Positions 37,015 to 45,449 of a DNA stretch of 64,000 nucleotides are shown here, one piece after another (within the stretch, counting starts at the first letter, position 1; the number at the start of each line of letters is the position of its first letter). Where the stretch lies: NCBI GenBank assembly GCA_937868725.1, contig CALMMQ010000044.1, positions 33,759 through 97,758 on the forward strand, written 5' to 3'. The notes under the pieces were generated by a model. It worked only from the letters and a program-made list of their open reading frames with translations. It ran no database searches and was not told the origin of the DNA. The position numbers and the translations under genes are program-made. The stretch comes from an uncultured Pleomorphomonas sp. (GTDB lineage Bacteria; Pseudomonadota; Alphaproteobacteria; Rhizobiales; Pleomorphomonadaceae).

Positions 37015-38238
37015 ATGCAGAACTCACAGAGTTCGGTGCCCGCCAAGGGTCCCGGATTTGCTGAAACCGTCGCTCTGATCGCCGCCCTCATGGGCATGGG
37101 CGCGCTGTCCATCGATACGATGCTGCCGGCCTTGCCGGCCATCGCCGGCACCTTCCGGCTGGCCAGCCAGAACGACGCCCAGCTTGTCGTCTATATCTAC
37201 ATGGTCGGTTTCGCGCTGACACAGATCGTCTATGGCCCGCTCGCCGACAGCTTCGGCCGCCGGCCGGTGCTGCTCGCTGGCCTGGCCATCCTGGTGACGG
37301 GCGCGGCGCTGTCGGCGTTTGCCAGCACTTTCCAGCAGCTGCTGATTGCCCGCGTGCTGCAGGGCATCGGCGGCGCTTCGACCCGCGTGCTCACCGTGTC
37401 GATGGTGCGCGACCGCTATGCCGGCCGCGAGATGGCGCGGGTGATGAGCTTCACGGTGATGGTGTTCTTCATCATTCCGGCGCTGGCGCCCACCTTCGGC
37501 GGCCTGCTGCTGGCGCTGGCCGGCTGGCGGGCGATCTTCGCCGCCATGGCGGCGCTGAGTTTTTCGGTGGCCGGCTGGTACTTCATCCGCATGCCTGAGA
37601 CGTTGCATCCGGAGTATCGCCGGACGCTGTCGCTGGCTTCGGTGATCGATGCCATGCGCATCTGCGTCACCAACCGGACCGCCGTCGTCTATTCGACGGT
37701 CATCGGCCTGCTGTTCGGGGCGCTGATGGGCTATATCGGCTCGGCCGAGCAGATCCTGGGTTCCGGCGTCTACCAGCTTGGCGCCCTGTTCCCGCTGGCC
37801 TTCGCCTCGGTGACGCTGGCCGGCGGCCTCAGCGGCTACGTCAACTCGCGCCTGGTGCGGCGTTTCGGCATGCACAAGCTGGCCCGTGTCAGCCACATCA
37901 TCTACATCGGGCTGTCGGCGGTGTTCCTGGCGACGACGCTCGCCTCGGGCGGCATTCCGCCGCTGTGGTTCTTCCTCACCGCCATGATCGCCCTGCAGTT
38001 CTTCTTCTCCAACATGATGTCGAACTACAACACCATGGCCATCGATCCGCTCGGCGCCGTTGCCGGCACGGCCGCCTCGCTCATCGGCTGCTACACCACG
38101 CTGGTCGGTACGACGGTTGGCGCGGTGATCGGCCAGATGTTTGCCGGCACGGTGCTGCCGCTGGTGGCCGGCCAGTTCGTCGTGGCGCTGGCAACCTTGG
38201 GTTTCGTCATGTGGATGGAGCGCCATCCGAGCAAATAA
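37015..38238 (+). CDS. MFS transporter, Bcr/CflA drug-efflux family
   Basis: This 407-residue transporter has twelve predicted TM segments. Family marks are the GALSIDTMLPALP motif in TM1, the loop 2-3 motif A variant GPLADSFGRRPVLL, and RVLQGIGGASTRVL in TM4. Bcr/CflA members export bicyclomycin, sulfonamides or similar small molecules; the substrate here is unknown. I use ATG 37015, since the frame upstream to 36910 lacks a start with a ribosome-binding site. It is monocistronic, between the extensin-like gene and hsp20. Confidence 0.88.
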   Translation: MQNSQSSVPAKGPGFAETVALIAALMGMGALSIDTMLPALPAIAGTFRLASQNDAQLVVYIYMVGFALTQIVYGPLADSFGRRPVLLAGLAILVTGAALSAFASTFQQLLIARVLQGIGGASTRVLTVSMVRDRYAGREMARVMSFTVMVFFIIPALAPTFGGLLLALAGWRAIFAAMAALSFSVAGWYFIRMPETLHPEYRRTLSLASVIDAMRICVTNRTAVVYSTVIGLLFGALMGYIGSAEQILGSGVYQLGALFPLAFASVTLAGGLSGYVNSRLVRRFGMHKLARVSHIIYIGLSAVFLATTLASGGIPPLWFFLTAMIALQFFFSNMMSNYNTMAIDPLGAVAGTAASLIGCYTTLVGTTVGAVIGQMFAGTVLPLVAGQFVVALATLGFVMWMERHPSK

Positions 38239-38262
38239 CGCCCGGCGGCCGGTGGCTTTGGG

Positions 38263-38292
38263 TCTTTACCGGCGCGGCCGACGACCCCACAT
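38263..38292 (+). promoter_or_regulatory. Putative heat-shock (sigma32-type) promoter of hsp20
   Basis: TCTTTACC (38263-38270), 14 bases, then CCCCACAT (38285-38292) resembles the sigma32 pattern CTTGAA-N13-15-CCCCAT. The -35 is imperfect. It lies about 95 bases upstream of the Hsp20 start. Confidence 0.45.
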
Positions 38293-38307
38293 AGGATCTT
38301 GGCACGA

Positions 38308-38325
38308 GCCGGAAACGCTTCCGGC
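38308..38325 (+). other. 5' UTR hairpin of hsp20
   Basis: GCCGGAA (38308-38314) pairs perfectly with TTCCGGC (38319-38325) over a 4-base loop. It lies within the predicted leader. It does not sequester the ribosome-binding site (AAAGGAG near 38374), so I do not call it a ROSE thermometer. Confidence 0.45.
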
Positions 38326-38386
38326 CGGCGCCGGAATGGCGACGCCGGTTCGGGCGCGTTTCCTTGATCATGAAAGGAGCGACGCC

Positions 38387-38884
38387 ATGGACTTCAAATC
38401 ATTGATGCCCTTCCCGCGGTCGAGCACTCCTCTCCGCTCCACCGAGAGCATGGATCCCTTCCTGTCCCTGCGGCGCGAGATGGACCGGATGTTCGAGGAC
38501 TTCACGCGCGAGTGGCGGCTGCCGACCGGCGCCGGCCACGGCTTCCTGACCCCGAAGGTCGATCTCGTCGAGACCGACACCGGCATCGAGCTGACCGCCG
38601 AACTGCCGGGCCTTGCCCCGGAAGACATCGCCCTCGATATCGAGGACGACACGCTGACGCTCAAGGCCGAACGCCGCGAGGAAAAGGAAGAAAAGGACGA
38701 CGGCAAGCACTACCGGCTGGTGGAGCGGTCGACCGGCACCTATCTCCGTCACTTCGCGCTGCCCTTCGAGCCTGATCGCGACAAGGTGACGGCGGAATTC
38801 GACAAGGGTGTGCTGAAGGTGGTGGTGCCGCGGTCGCCGCAGGCGCCCAAGAAGGCCACGCACATCGACATCAAGGCTGCCTGA
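38387..38884 (+). CDS. Small heat-shock protein, Hsp20/alpha-crystallin family
   Basis: This 165-residue ATP-independent holdase has an N-terminal region with SMDPFLSLRREMDRMFEDF, then an alpha-crystallin domain from about 57 to 150 (PKVDLVETDTGIELTAELPG; DTLTLKAERREEKEE; FALPFEPDRDKVTAEFDKGVLKV), ending in the basic tail PKKATHIDIKAA. An I-x-I motif (IDI) near the C-terminus supports oligomerisation. ATG 38387 follows AAAGGAG. A sigma32-like promoter lies upstream and a strong bidirectional terminator downstream. Confidence 0.93.
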   Translation: MDFKSLMPFPRSSTPLRSTESMDPFLSLRREMDRMFEDFTREWRLPTGAGHGFLTPKVDLVETDTGIELTAELPGLAPEDIALDIEDDTLTLKAERREEKEEKDDGKHYRLVERSTGTYLRHFALPFEPDRDKVTAEFDKGVLKVVVPRSPQAPKKATHIDIKAA

Positions 38885-38970
38885 CGGCCTTGCCGGGCTC
38901 CGGCCGCCGATAGCGCCGGCGCGGGAGGAGCGCCGCGATCGGCAGGACCGGACAGATCGGACCGGATGAA

Positions 38971-38998
38971 CGGGGGCGCCGCGAGGTGCCCCCGTCTT
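38971..38998. terminator. Bidirectional terminator between hsp20 and the transglycosylase gene
   Basis: CGGGGGCGCC (38971-38980) pairs with GGTGCCCCCG (38985-38994) over a GCGA loop, with one G-T pair, followed by TCTT. It separates convergent hsp20 and the lytic transglycosylase gene. Confidence 0.75.
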
Positions 38999-39016
38999 GG
39001 TCTCCGGGGGGAGAGA

Positions 39017-40219
39017 TCAGCGCAGCGCGTCGATGACGTCGACATCGGGAAAACAGGTGGGCGGTCGCCCGTGCTGTTCCTGCCAGCGGCCGATGGCGAC
39101 ACGGGTGCGGAAGCCGACAAGGCCGTCGGCGCTGCCGACGTCGTGGCCCATGGCTTCGAGCCGCTGCTGTAGCTGCTGCACGTCGCGGCGCGTAAAGCCG
39201 CGCAGGTCGCTCCAGCGACCGACGATGCGGCCGCCGGTGCCAGCGCGATCGGCGACCTCGCCGACCCAGAGGGCATAGACGTCGGATTCGTTATAGGCTT
39301 TCAGCACATAGAAGTTGTCCGACACCAGAAAGGCCGGGCCGCGCCGGCCGGCCGGCAACAGCAGGTAGCCGATGGGGCCGACCTCGGCAACGGTGGGCGG
39401 CGTGCCGTCGGGCTTGACGAGCCCGGCGCTGATCCAGTCGGCGAGCGGCCGGCCCTGATCGGGGCCTTCGCCGGTGCAGGACACGGCCGGCGGCAGCACC
39501 ACCTCGGTGCCCCAGGGCAAGCCGGCGCGCCAGCCGCTCAGCTTCAGGAAATTGGCGATGGAGCCCAGCACGTCGGCGGTGGAGCGCCAGATGTCGCGGC
39601 GGCCGTCACCGTCGGCGTCGACGGCGTAGGCGAGGAACTTCGTCGGCATGAACTGCGGCTGGCCGAGAGCGCCGGCCCATGAGCTTTTGAGGTCGGCGCG
39701 GGCGAGGTGGCCCTCCTCGAGAATCCGGAGGGCGGCGACGAGTTCGGGCAGGAACTCGGCCCGACGCGAGCCGGCGAACGCCTGGGTGGCCAGGGTGCGC
39801 ACGCCGTCTTTGGGCAGCGGCGCCGCGCCGTAGGCCGATTCCTTGCCCCAGATGGCGACGATGACGGCGGCGGGCACGCCGGTTCTGGCGGTGATGGCCT
39901 TGAGACGGGCGGCGTTGGCGGCGATCTTGCCGGCGGCGGCGCGGCCCTGGGTGTCGAGCTTGGCGTTGTCGAGATAGCCGGCTGGGCTCTTGAACTCGGT
40001 CTGAAACTCGGCGGCGGTGCCGCCGGCGGCGTTGAGGTCGGGCAGGCTGAGATCGGGCGTCAGGCCGGTTGTGGCGGCGTCGAAGGTGGCACGGCTGACC
40101 CCGGCCGAGCGGGCGGCCGGCCAGACCGTGGTTTCGAGCCAGCTCTGGAACGGTTCGGCGGCCAGCGCCGTGGTGGCGAGGACGGTGGCGACAAGGCAGG
40201 CGAGGAGCGGCTTGATCAT
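39017..40219 (-). CDS. Lytic murein transglycosylase (MltB/SLT-2 type) with peptidoglycan-binding domain
   Basis: This 400-residue periplasmic enzyme cleaves the glycan strand non-hydrolytically to 1,6-anhydro ends. It has a Sec signal peptide (LLACLVATVLATTALAAEP), the catalytic Glu in IWGKESAYG (about 117), the family motif WAGALGQPQFMPTKFLAYA, Cys-containing VSCTGEG, and a C-terminal PG-binding-1 domain (DVQQLQQRLEAMGHDVGSAD, about 350-390). ATG 40219 is chosen for the signal peptide; the frame goes on upstream without a signal. The aldo/keto reductase gene lies 61 bases upstream on the same strand. Confidence 0.9.
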   Translation of the reverse strand: MIKPLLACLVATVLATTALAAEPFQSWLETTVWPAARSAGVSRATFDAATTGLTPDLSLPDLNAAGGTAAEFQTEFKSPAGYLDNAKLDTQGRAAAGKIAANAARLKAITARTGVPAAVIVAIWGKESAYGAAPLPKDGVRTLATQAFAGSRRAEFLPELVAALRILEEGHLARADLKSSWAGALGQPQFMPTKFLAYAVDADGDGRRDIWRSTADVLGSIANFLKLSGWRAGLPWGTEVVLPPAVSCTGEGPDQGRPLADWISAGLVKPDGTPPTVAEVGPIGYLLLPAGRRGPAFLVSDNFYVLKAYNESDVYALWVGEVADRAGTGGRIVGRWSDLRGFTRRDVQQLQQRLEAMGHDVGSADGLVGFRTRVAIGRWQEQHGRPPTCFPDVDVIDALR

Positions 40220-40280
40220 GGGGCGATTGAACCACGATCGACCGGGGGGCGAAAGGGGCGGCGCGGCGCCGCCCCGCCGG

Positions 40281-41327
40281 TCAGCGGCTCGGGCCCTGGC
40301 GTTCGGACGAAGCGGCCCAGATGTTGACGTTGAGGTCGGGGGCACGGCGGTCGATCTCGGCCAGTTCGGTGTCGGAGAAGGCGAGATTGCCGAGCGCGCC
40401 GACGCAGTCGGTGACCTGGGCGGGCGAACTGGCGCCGATCAGCGCCGAGGTGACGGCCTCGTTGCGCAACACCCAGGCCAGCGCCATCTGGGCCAGCGTC
40501 TGACCGCGGGCGGCGGCCATGTCGGCGAGGGCGCGGATGTGAGCGAGATTGGCATCGCTGATGAAGGTCGGCTTCAAGGGGCCCTTGCGGGCGGCGCGAC
40601 TGCCTTCGGGAACGTCGCCCTTGAGGTACTTGTCGGTCAGCATGCCCTGAGCAAGTGGGGAGAAGGCGATGCAGCCGACACCAAGCTCGCCGAGCGTGTC
40701 GAGCAGGCCGTCGTCCTCGACCCAGCGGTTGATCATCGAGTAGCTCGGCTGGTGGATGAGGCAGGGCGTGCCGAGGTCCTTGAGGATGGCGACCGCCTCG
40801 CGGGTGCGGCGGGAGTTGTAGGAAGAGATGCCGACGTAAAGCGCCTTGCCGGCCCGGACGATGCGGTCGAGCGCCCCCATGGTCTCTTCGAGCGGCGTCT
40901 CGGGATCAAAGCGGTGGGAGTAGAAGATGTCGACGTAGTCGAGGCCGAGGCGCTTGAGGCTCTGGTCGAGGCTGGCGATCAGGTATTTGGCGCTGCCCCA
41001 TTCGCCGTAGGGACCGGGCCACATGTTGTAGCCGGCCTTGGTGGAGATGATCATCTCGTCACGATAGGGGCGGAAGTCGGTGGCCAGGATCTTGCCGAAG
41101 GCTTCCTCGGCGGCGCCCGGCGGCGGGCCGTAGTTGTTGGCGAGATCGAAGTGAGTGACGCCGAGATCGAAGGCGGTGCGGCAGATGGCGCGCGAACGCT
41201 CGATCGGTGCGGTCTCGCCGAAGTTCTGCCACAGGCCGAGCGAGATGGCCGGCAGCTTGAGGCCGCTGCGGCCGACGCGGCGATAGAGCATGTCGTCGTA
41301 GCGGGCGGGGTTGGCTTGGTAAGGCAT
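40281..41327 (-). CDS. Aldo/keto reductase, L-glyceraldehyde 3-phosphate reductase (YghZ/MgrA-like)
   Basis: This 348-residue NADPH-dependent (beta/alpha)8 enzyme carries the catalytic tetrad pieces: Asp and Tyr in DLANNYGPPPG, Lys in IISTKAGYNMW and His in IFYSHRFDPETP. The GYNMWPGPYGEWGS loop is typical of YghZ/MgrA proteins, which reduce L-glyceraldehyde 3-phosphate and methylglyoxal. The C-terminal RRAPDLNVNIWAASSER is also as in this clade. A role in aldehyde detoxification is likely. The substrate is inferred from family only. Confidence 0.88.
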   Translation of the reverse strand: MPYQANPARYDDMLYRRVGRSGLKLPAISLGLWQNFGETAPIERSRAICRTAFDLGVTHFDLANNYGPPPGAAEEAFGKILATDFRPYRDEMIISTKAGYNMWPGPYGEWGSAKYLIASLDQSLKRLGLDYVDIFYSHRFDPETPLEETMGALDRIVRAGKALYVGISSYNSRRTREAVAILKDLGTPCLIHQPSYSMINRWVEDDGLLDTLGELGVGCIAFSPLAQGMLTDKYLKGDVPEGSRAARKGPLKPTFISDANLAHIRALADMAAARGQTLAQMALAWVLRNEAVTSALIGASSPAQVTDCVGALGNLAFSDTELAEIDRRAPDLNVNIWAASSERQGPSR

Positions 41328-41412
41328 GGCGGATTCCCGGTGAACGAATTCCGCCCCTTATAGGCCGCGCCGTCCCCGCTCGTCCATCGCCGCGACAGCC
41401 GGCATGCGGCCG

Positions 41413-42069
41413 TCAGCGGCCGAGCATGCCGGAGGCGGCGGTCAGCGGGTCGACCGTCAGCGCACCGGCGCGGTAGTCGACGGTGGTGGTCGGGCCGACG
41501 TAGACGACGAGCGCGCGGACGTAGGCGGCGAGCGCCTCGCGGCTGGCCTGCCGGCACAGGCGGACGCGCACGTCGACGGGGATCGAGGCCGGTCCGAACA
41601 CCTCCTTGACGCCACCGGTACGCTGCCAGGTGTAGATGCAGGTATAGGCGCCGGTGCTGCCGTAGGCGGTACCGAACGGGCCGAGACCGTTCTGCTCGAT
41701 GGCGAGCGTCCGCGCCATGCGCACGCCGGGGAAGGCGGCGGCCATGTCGCGCTCGATCTCCTCGGGGCGCGGCGGGCCGCCGAAGGCGCTGGCGCTCGAC
41801 TGGCGGTCGAGGGTGGTGACGACAATGAAGTTCTCGCCCGCGACTGGTCCGGCGCCGTCGAGAACGATGCGCTGGGTGAGGCGCGGCGGCTCGTCGCGCT
41901 CGGTCACTGACAGCACCTTGCCGGCGGCGGGCGGCAGGGCGGCCCAGGCGTCGGACGGACCGCGTACCAGCGCCTCGCCCTGATGGGCGGTGACGACAGC
42001 GTAGCCGGTGGAGGCGACGCAGCCGCCGGCGATGAGCGGAGCAAGGAGGAGGGCGGCGAGGGTCTTCAT
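41413..42069 (-). CDS. bcsN: Cellulose biosynthesis accessory protein BcsN
   Basis: This 218-residue probable lipoprotein (signal LLLAPLIAGGC, Cys17 region) resembles BcsN, the CelG-type accessory gene of Agrobacterium-like cellulose operons. Features include VVTAHQGEALVRGPSDAWAALP, AIEQNGLGPFGTAYGS and a Cys pair. Its biochemical role is unknown to me. ATG 42069 gives the signal; the longer frame from 42162 does not. It lies 93 bases after the bcsZ stop, the last gene of the operon. Confidence 0.8.
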   Translation of the reverse strand: MKTLAALLLAPLIAGGCVASTGYAVVTAHQGEALVRGPSDAWAALPPAAGKVLSVTERDEPPRLTQRIVLDGAGPVAGENFIVVTTLDRQSSASAFGGPPRPEEIERDMAAAFPGVRMARTLAIEQNGLGPFGTAYGSTGAYTCIYTWQRTGGVKEVFGPASIPVDVRVRLCRQASREALAAYVRALVVYVGPTTTVDYRAGALTVDPLTAASGMLGR

Positions 42070-42162
42070 GGGCGGTTCTCCCGCCGGGTCGCCGATCTCG
42101 CGGGGCGCTCCGGCACGGTCTTCTTGGGCGCTATAGCACCGCCGACGGTCGATCAGCCACAC

Positions 42163-43236
42163 CTAAAGGCATTGCGGATAGCGGGCAGCGGCGGCGGCCA
42201 GCGCCAGCAGGCGCAGCGTCGACGGATAGTACTGCTCCATGGGGGCGGTGCGGACGGCGTCGTCGAGCTTGACGTTGTCGACAGCACAGGCGACGAGGCC
42301 GGTGACGGCGCCATAGGGAGCGCCGCCGAACGGCTTCACCGGCTTGTCGGCGATGACGTCGATGACTTGCGGGTCGCGGCCGCCCTGGCGGGCCCAGGCG
42401 ACGAACGGGGCCAGTACGGGGCCGGTGTTGCCAGCCCAGGCGAGGTAGAGTGGCACGCGGATGGCGTTCCAGCCGAACTCGGCCGGGAACCCCGTCGCCG
42501 GTGCCGGACGGCCGCCGGCCAGCGAGATCCAGTCGGGGGGCAGCTGGTGCTTGCCGAAACGCGCCGCCGTCGTGAGGTCGAGACCGGCCGCGAACACGCG
42601 ATCCCAGTCGTACTCGGGAGCGGCCGCCTTGAGGGCGGGCAGGGCCGGATAGACCCAATAGGAGAGGTTGACGACCGGGCCGTCCTTGCGCTCGCGGGCC
42701 GAGAAGCCGGCGGCGGCCGGCAGCAGCAGCCGGGCGGTGCCGCTGTCGTCGAAGGTCTTGGCAGCGATCGCCCTGGCGATCAGGGCGGCGAACCGGCGAT
42801 AGTCGGGCGCCGTGAAGCGGCCAGCCGCCTCCATCAGCGCCCAGGCGATGAGGATGTCGCCGTCGGTGGCGTTGTTGCGGTCGCTGACCGCCGGGCTGGT
42901 GCGCGGATCGAAGCGCCAGGCGAACAGGGCATCGTCGCGGATGCCGAGGTTGGTCACCGTCCAGGCCCACAGCTTGTCGAAGGTGGGGCGGTCGCCGGCG
43001 AAGGCGGCGAACAGCATGCCGTAGCCCTGACCTTCGGTATGGCTGATGTTGCCGTTGACGTTGTCGATCACCCGGCCTTCGGGGGCGACGAACCGCTGGC
43101 GCCAGGCCTGCCAGACGTCGCCGGGCAGGGTGGCGGCGTGGGGGGCGGCGGTGGTCTCGGCCACGGACACCTCCATGGGCGCGGCAAACGAGATGACCAT
43201 GAACGCCAGAGCGGCGAGGCAGGCACGCTTGGTCAT
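42163..43236 (-). CDS. bcsZ: Periplasmic endo-beta-1,4-glucanase BcsZ (GH8)
   Basis: This 357-residue cellulase of the cellulose-synthesis complex, family GH8, has a signal peptide (ALAFMVISFAAPMEVSVA). It has the catalytic acid Glu in ISHTEGQGYGMLFA (about 67), the base Asp in NNATDGDILIAWAL, and the aromatic-rich substrate cleft NLSYWVYPALP. BcsZ trims or edits glucan as it crosses the periplasm. The ATG at 43236 overlaps the bcsB stop (ATGA), so it is coupled to bcsB. Confidence 0.93.
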   Translation of the reverse strand: MTKRACLAALAFMVISFAAPMEVSVAETTAAPHAATLPGDVWQAWRQRFVAPEGRVIDNVNGNISHTEGQGYGMLFAAFAGDRPTFDKLWAWTVTNLGIRDDALFAWRFDPRTSPAVSDRNNATDGDILIAWALMEAAGRFTAPDYRRFAALIARAIAAKTFDDSGTARLLLPAAAGFSARERKDGPVVNLSYWVYPALPALKAAAPEYDWDRVFAAGLDLTTAARFGKHQLPPDWISLAGGRPAPATGFPAEFGWNAIRVPLYLAWAGNTGPVLAPFVAWARQGGRDPQVIDVIADKPVKPFGGAPYGAVTGLVACAVDNVKLDDAVRTAPMEQYYPSTLRLLALAAAAARYPQCL

Positions 43237-45449
43237 GGCGCCGTCCTGTGGCCGTGGCGGCGGACAGTGACGTAGGTCATCAGGCCGAACAGCATGCCGG
43301 CCAGGGCCAGCAGCCCGGCGTAGATGGGCGTGTTCATGGCGAACCAGGCGGCGGTGGTCATGCGCAGGTTGCCGAAGTCGAGCGGGCCGGTGGAGACGAT
43401 GGTCTGGCGCAGCGGCGCGCGGCTCTGCCACTTGCCCGACAGGCTGTCGAGATAGAGCGTGCTGCCAGCCAGCAGCTGCCAGTTCTGCGGCGTGACGAGG
43501 TTGGTGACGCCGGCGTTGAGCGTGGCGGCGTCGGTGGCGGCCACCAGCGTCACCGGCTCGTTGCTGTTGTCGAGCCCCTGCGAGACGACGAACGAGGCGC
43601 TGGCCGGCAACGGCGGGGCTTCGGTGCTGGCCAGGCCGAGGCTGCGGGCCACTTCGTCGATCGTCGTGTCGACCAGCGTCAGCAGTTCGCTCCAGCGGTT
43701 GTGCGGCGTGCCGACCCGGCTGCGCCATTCCTCGACGAGTGGGTCAGCGGCGGGCTGGCCGGCGCTGTCCGGACTGGCGATCGAGCCGGTCAGCAGGTCG
43801 TCGCCGCTGCCGTTGCCGTTGTGGGCGGTGGCACGGGTGAGGCCGATGTCAAGACCGGCGAGCTGGCGCAGCTCGGCCGGCAGTTCGTCGAGGGCGCCGA
43901 CGACGATGGCGCCGGCCGGGCTGGTGCCGGCGAGGGTCATGCGGGCGTCGAGGTCGGGCAGGCGGTCGGCGAGCACCGCCATCTTGGCGTAGAGCGTGGC
44001 GGCGGCGGCGAGGTTGCCGGCGGTGCGCTCGGCCAGCGCCAGCCGCACGCCGTTGCCGGCGACGGCGGCGGTGCGGCCGTTGGCGATGGTGGCGCCGAGG
44101 TCGGGCAGGCGCAGAGCCCGCGCCGTCTTCGGCAGATCGATGGCGGTGTTGTTGAGGATCAGGAAGCGGGCGGCGCCGGTGATCTGGTCGCGCGGGGCGC
44201 AGGCGCTGTCGGCGGCGCTGGCGGTGTGAGCGACGAACTCGATCTCGTTGTCGCCGGGGCGGAAGGCCGACAGCGGCAGCTCGATGCGGCGGTTGTCGAT
44301 CATGGCGCCGCTGTCGTTGCCGAGCGGAATGGCGGCGGCGAGGTGACCGCCGACGAACATCGACAGCGTGTTGTCGGCGGCAAGGCCGGGTGCGTAGCCG
44401 GCCGACAGGCGCAGCGTCACCGAGCCATAGTCGGCGATCAGCGTGTCGGCGGGCAGGCGGACGTGCAGCCGCTCGCTCCAGAGATGGCCGGAGAACTGCT
44501 CGCTCGGCCGGCCGAGCCCGGACAGCGTCAGGCTGGTGGGGGCGTGGCCAACGACGACGGGCCGCAACGGCGCGGGGCCGACGCGGTTGGCGGCGTCCTC
44601 CAGGCGACCGAGGGCGGCGTCGACGCCGCCGAGGTTGTTGGCGAGGGCGATCAGCGTGGCGCGATGACCGTCGTGGGCCGGCACGAGGCGCAGGCCGCCG
44701 GCCGCTGGCGGCTCCAGACCGAGGGCGGCGATTTCGGCGCTGCGGCCGTAGACGATGTCGAGACCGGCACCGGTGCCCGCCTCGGGGGCGTAGTCGACGA
44801 GCGGCGCTTCGGTGCCGGTGATGCGGGCGGCGAGGCCGGCAAGGCGCAGGCCGGCGGCAAAGTCGTCGTCGCTCTTCGGCACGATGCGCAGGCGGATGGG
44901 CAGAGTGCCGTTGTCGGCTGGCGACAGGCCGGCGATGGCGGTGAGATCGTCGGCGCCGGTCACGGGCGCGGCGATCTTGAGGCCGGAGTGGCCGGGATCG
45001 ATGCGCGTCCAGAGCTCATAGGTGCCATCGATGGAGCAATCGACGCGGTGGCGCTGGCTGGCGACCAGCGACAGCGTGTTCCAGCCGGCCCGCAGCACCG
45101 ACGGCGGAATGGTGATCGCGGCCGGGGCGGCGCCCTGATTGCCGAGGCCGATACGGCCGATGGTCTGGCGATTGACGGTGGCGACCAGCGTCGAAGCCTC
45201 GGGCATGACCGAAATCGCCGATTCCAGCGCCAGCTGCAGTTCGGCTGGGCGGGTGGTGGCGGCGGCGTCGAGGTAGACCGGCAGGTCGAGACGGGCGTTT
45301 TCTCCGGCCAGCGTCCAGCCCTCGGCCGACAGCGGCAGCCGGTGCAGGATGCGGTCGCTGTCGACGGGGGCGCCGTCGTCGGCGAGGGCGGCGAGCGGGG
45401 CCAGGGCCAGGATGCTGCCGAGCAGCAGGGAGAAGCGGGAGGCAGTCAT
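43233..45449 (-). CDS. bcsB: Cellulose synthase periplasmic subunit BcsB
   Basis: This 738-residue subunit has a signal peptide (LLLGSILALAPLAALA), repeated carbohydrate-binding and flavodoxin-like modules (AGWNTLSLVASQRHRVDC; HLWSERLHVRLPADTLIADYGSVTLRLSAGY), and a C-terminal TM anchor (YAGLLALAGMLFGLMTYV, about 710-727) that completes the BcsA translocation channel. Its ATG overlaps the bcsA stop and its stop overlaps bcsZ. Length is normal for BcsB. Confidence 0.94.
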   Translation of the reverse strand: MTASRFSLLLGSILALAPLAALADDGAPVDSDRILHRLPLSAEGWTLAGENARLDLPVYLDAAATTRPAELQLALESAISVMPEASTLVATVNRQTIGRIGLGNQGAAPAAITIPPSVLRAGWNTLSLVASQRHRVDCSIDGTYELWTRIDPGHSGLKIAAPVTGADDLTAIAGLSPADNGTLPIRLRIVPKSDDDFAAGLRLAGLAARITGTEAPLVDYAPEAGTGAGLDIVYGRSAEIAALGLEPPAAGGLRLVPAHDGHRATLIALANNLGGVDAALGRLEDAANRVGPAPLRPVVVGHAPTSLTLSGLGRPSEQFSGHLWSERLHVRLPADTLIADYGSVTLRLSAGYAPGLAADNTLSMFVGGHLAAAIPLGNDSGAMIDNRRIELPLSAFRPGDNEIEFVAHTASAADSACAPRDQITGAARFLILNNTAIDLPKTARALRLPDLGATIANGRTAAVAGNGVRLALAERTAGNLAAAATLYAKMAVLADRLPDLDARMTLAGTSPAGAIVVGALDELPAELRQLAGLDIGLTRATAHNGNGSGDDLLTGSIASPDSAGQPAADPLVEEWRSRVGTPHNRWSELLTLVDTTIDEVARSLGLASTEAPPLPASASFVVSQGLDNSNEPVTLVAATDAATLNAGVTNLVTPQNWQLLAGSTLYLDSLSGKWQSRAPLRQTIVSTGPLDFGNLRMTTAAWFAMNTPIYAGLLALAGMLFGLMTYVTVRRHGHRTAP

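Noticed and set aside
40017..41363. A 448-codon plus-strand frame over the transglycosylase and aldo/keto reductase genes
   Set aside because: It spans two well-supported minus-strand genes and has shadow-frame composition.
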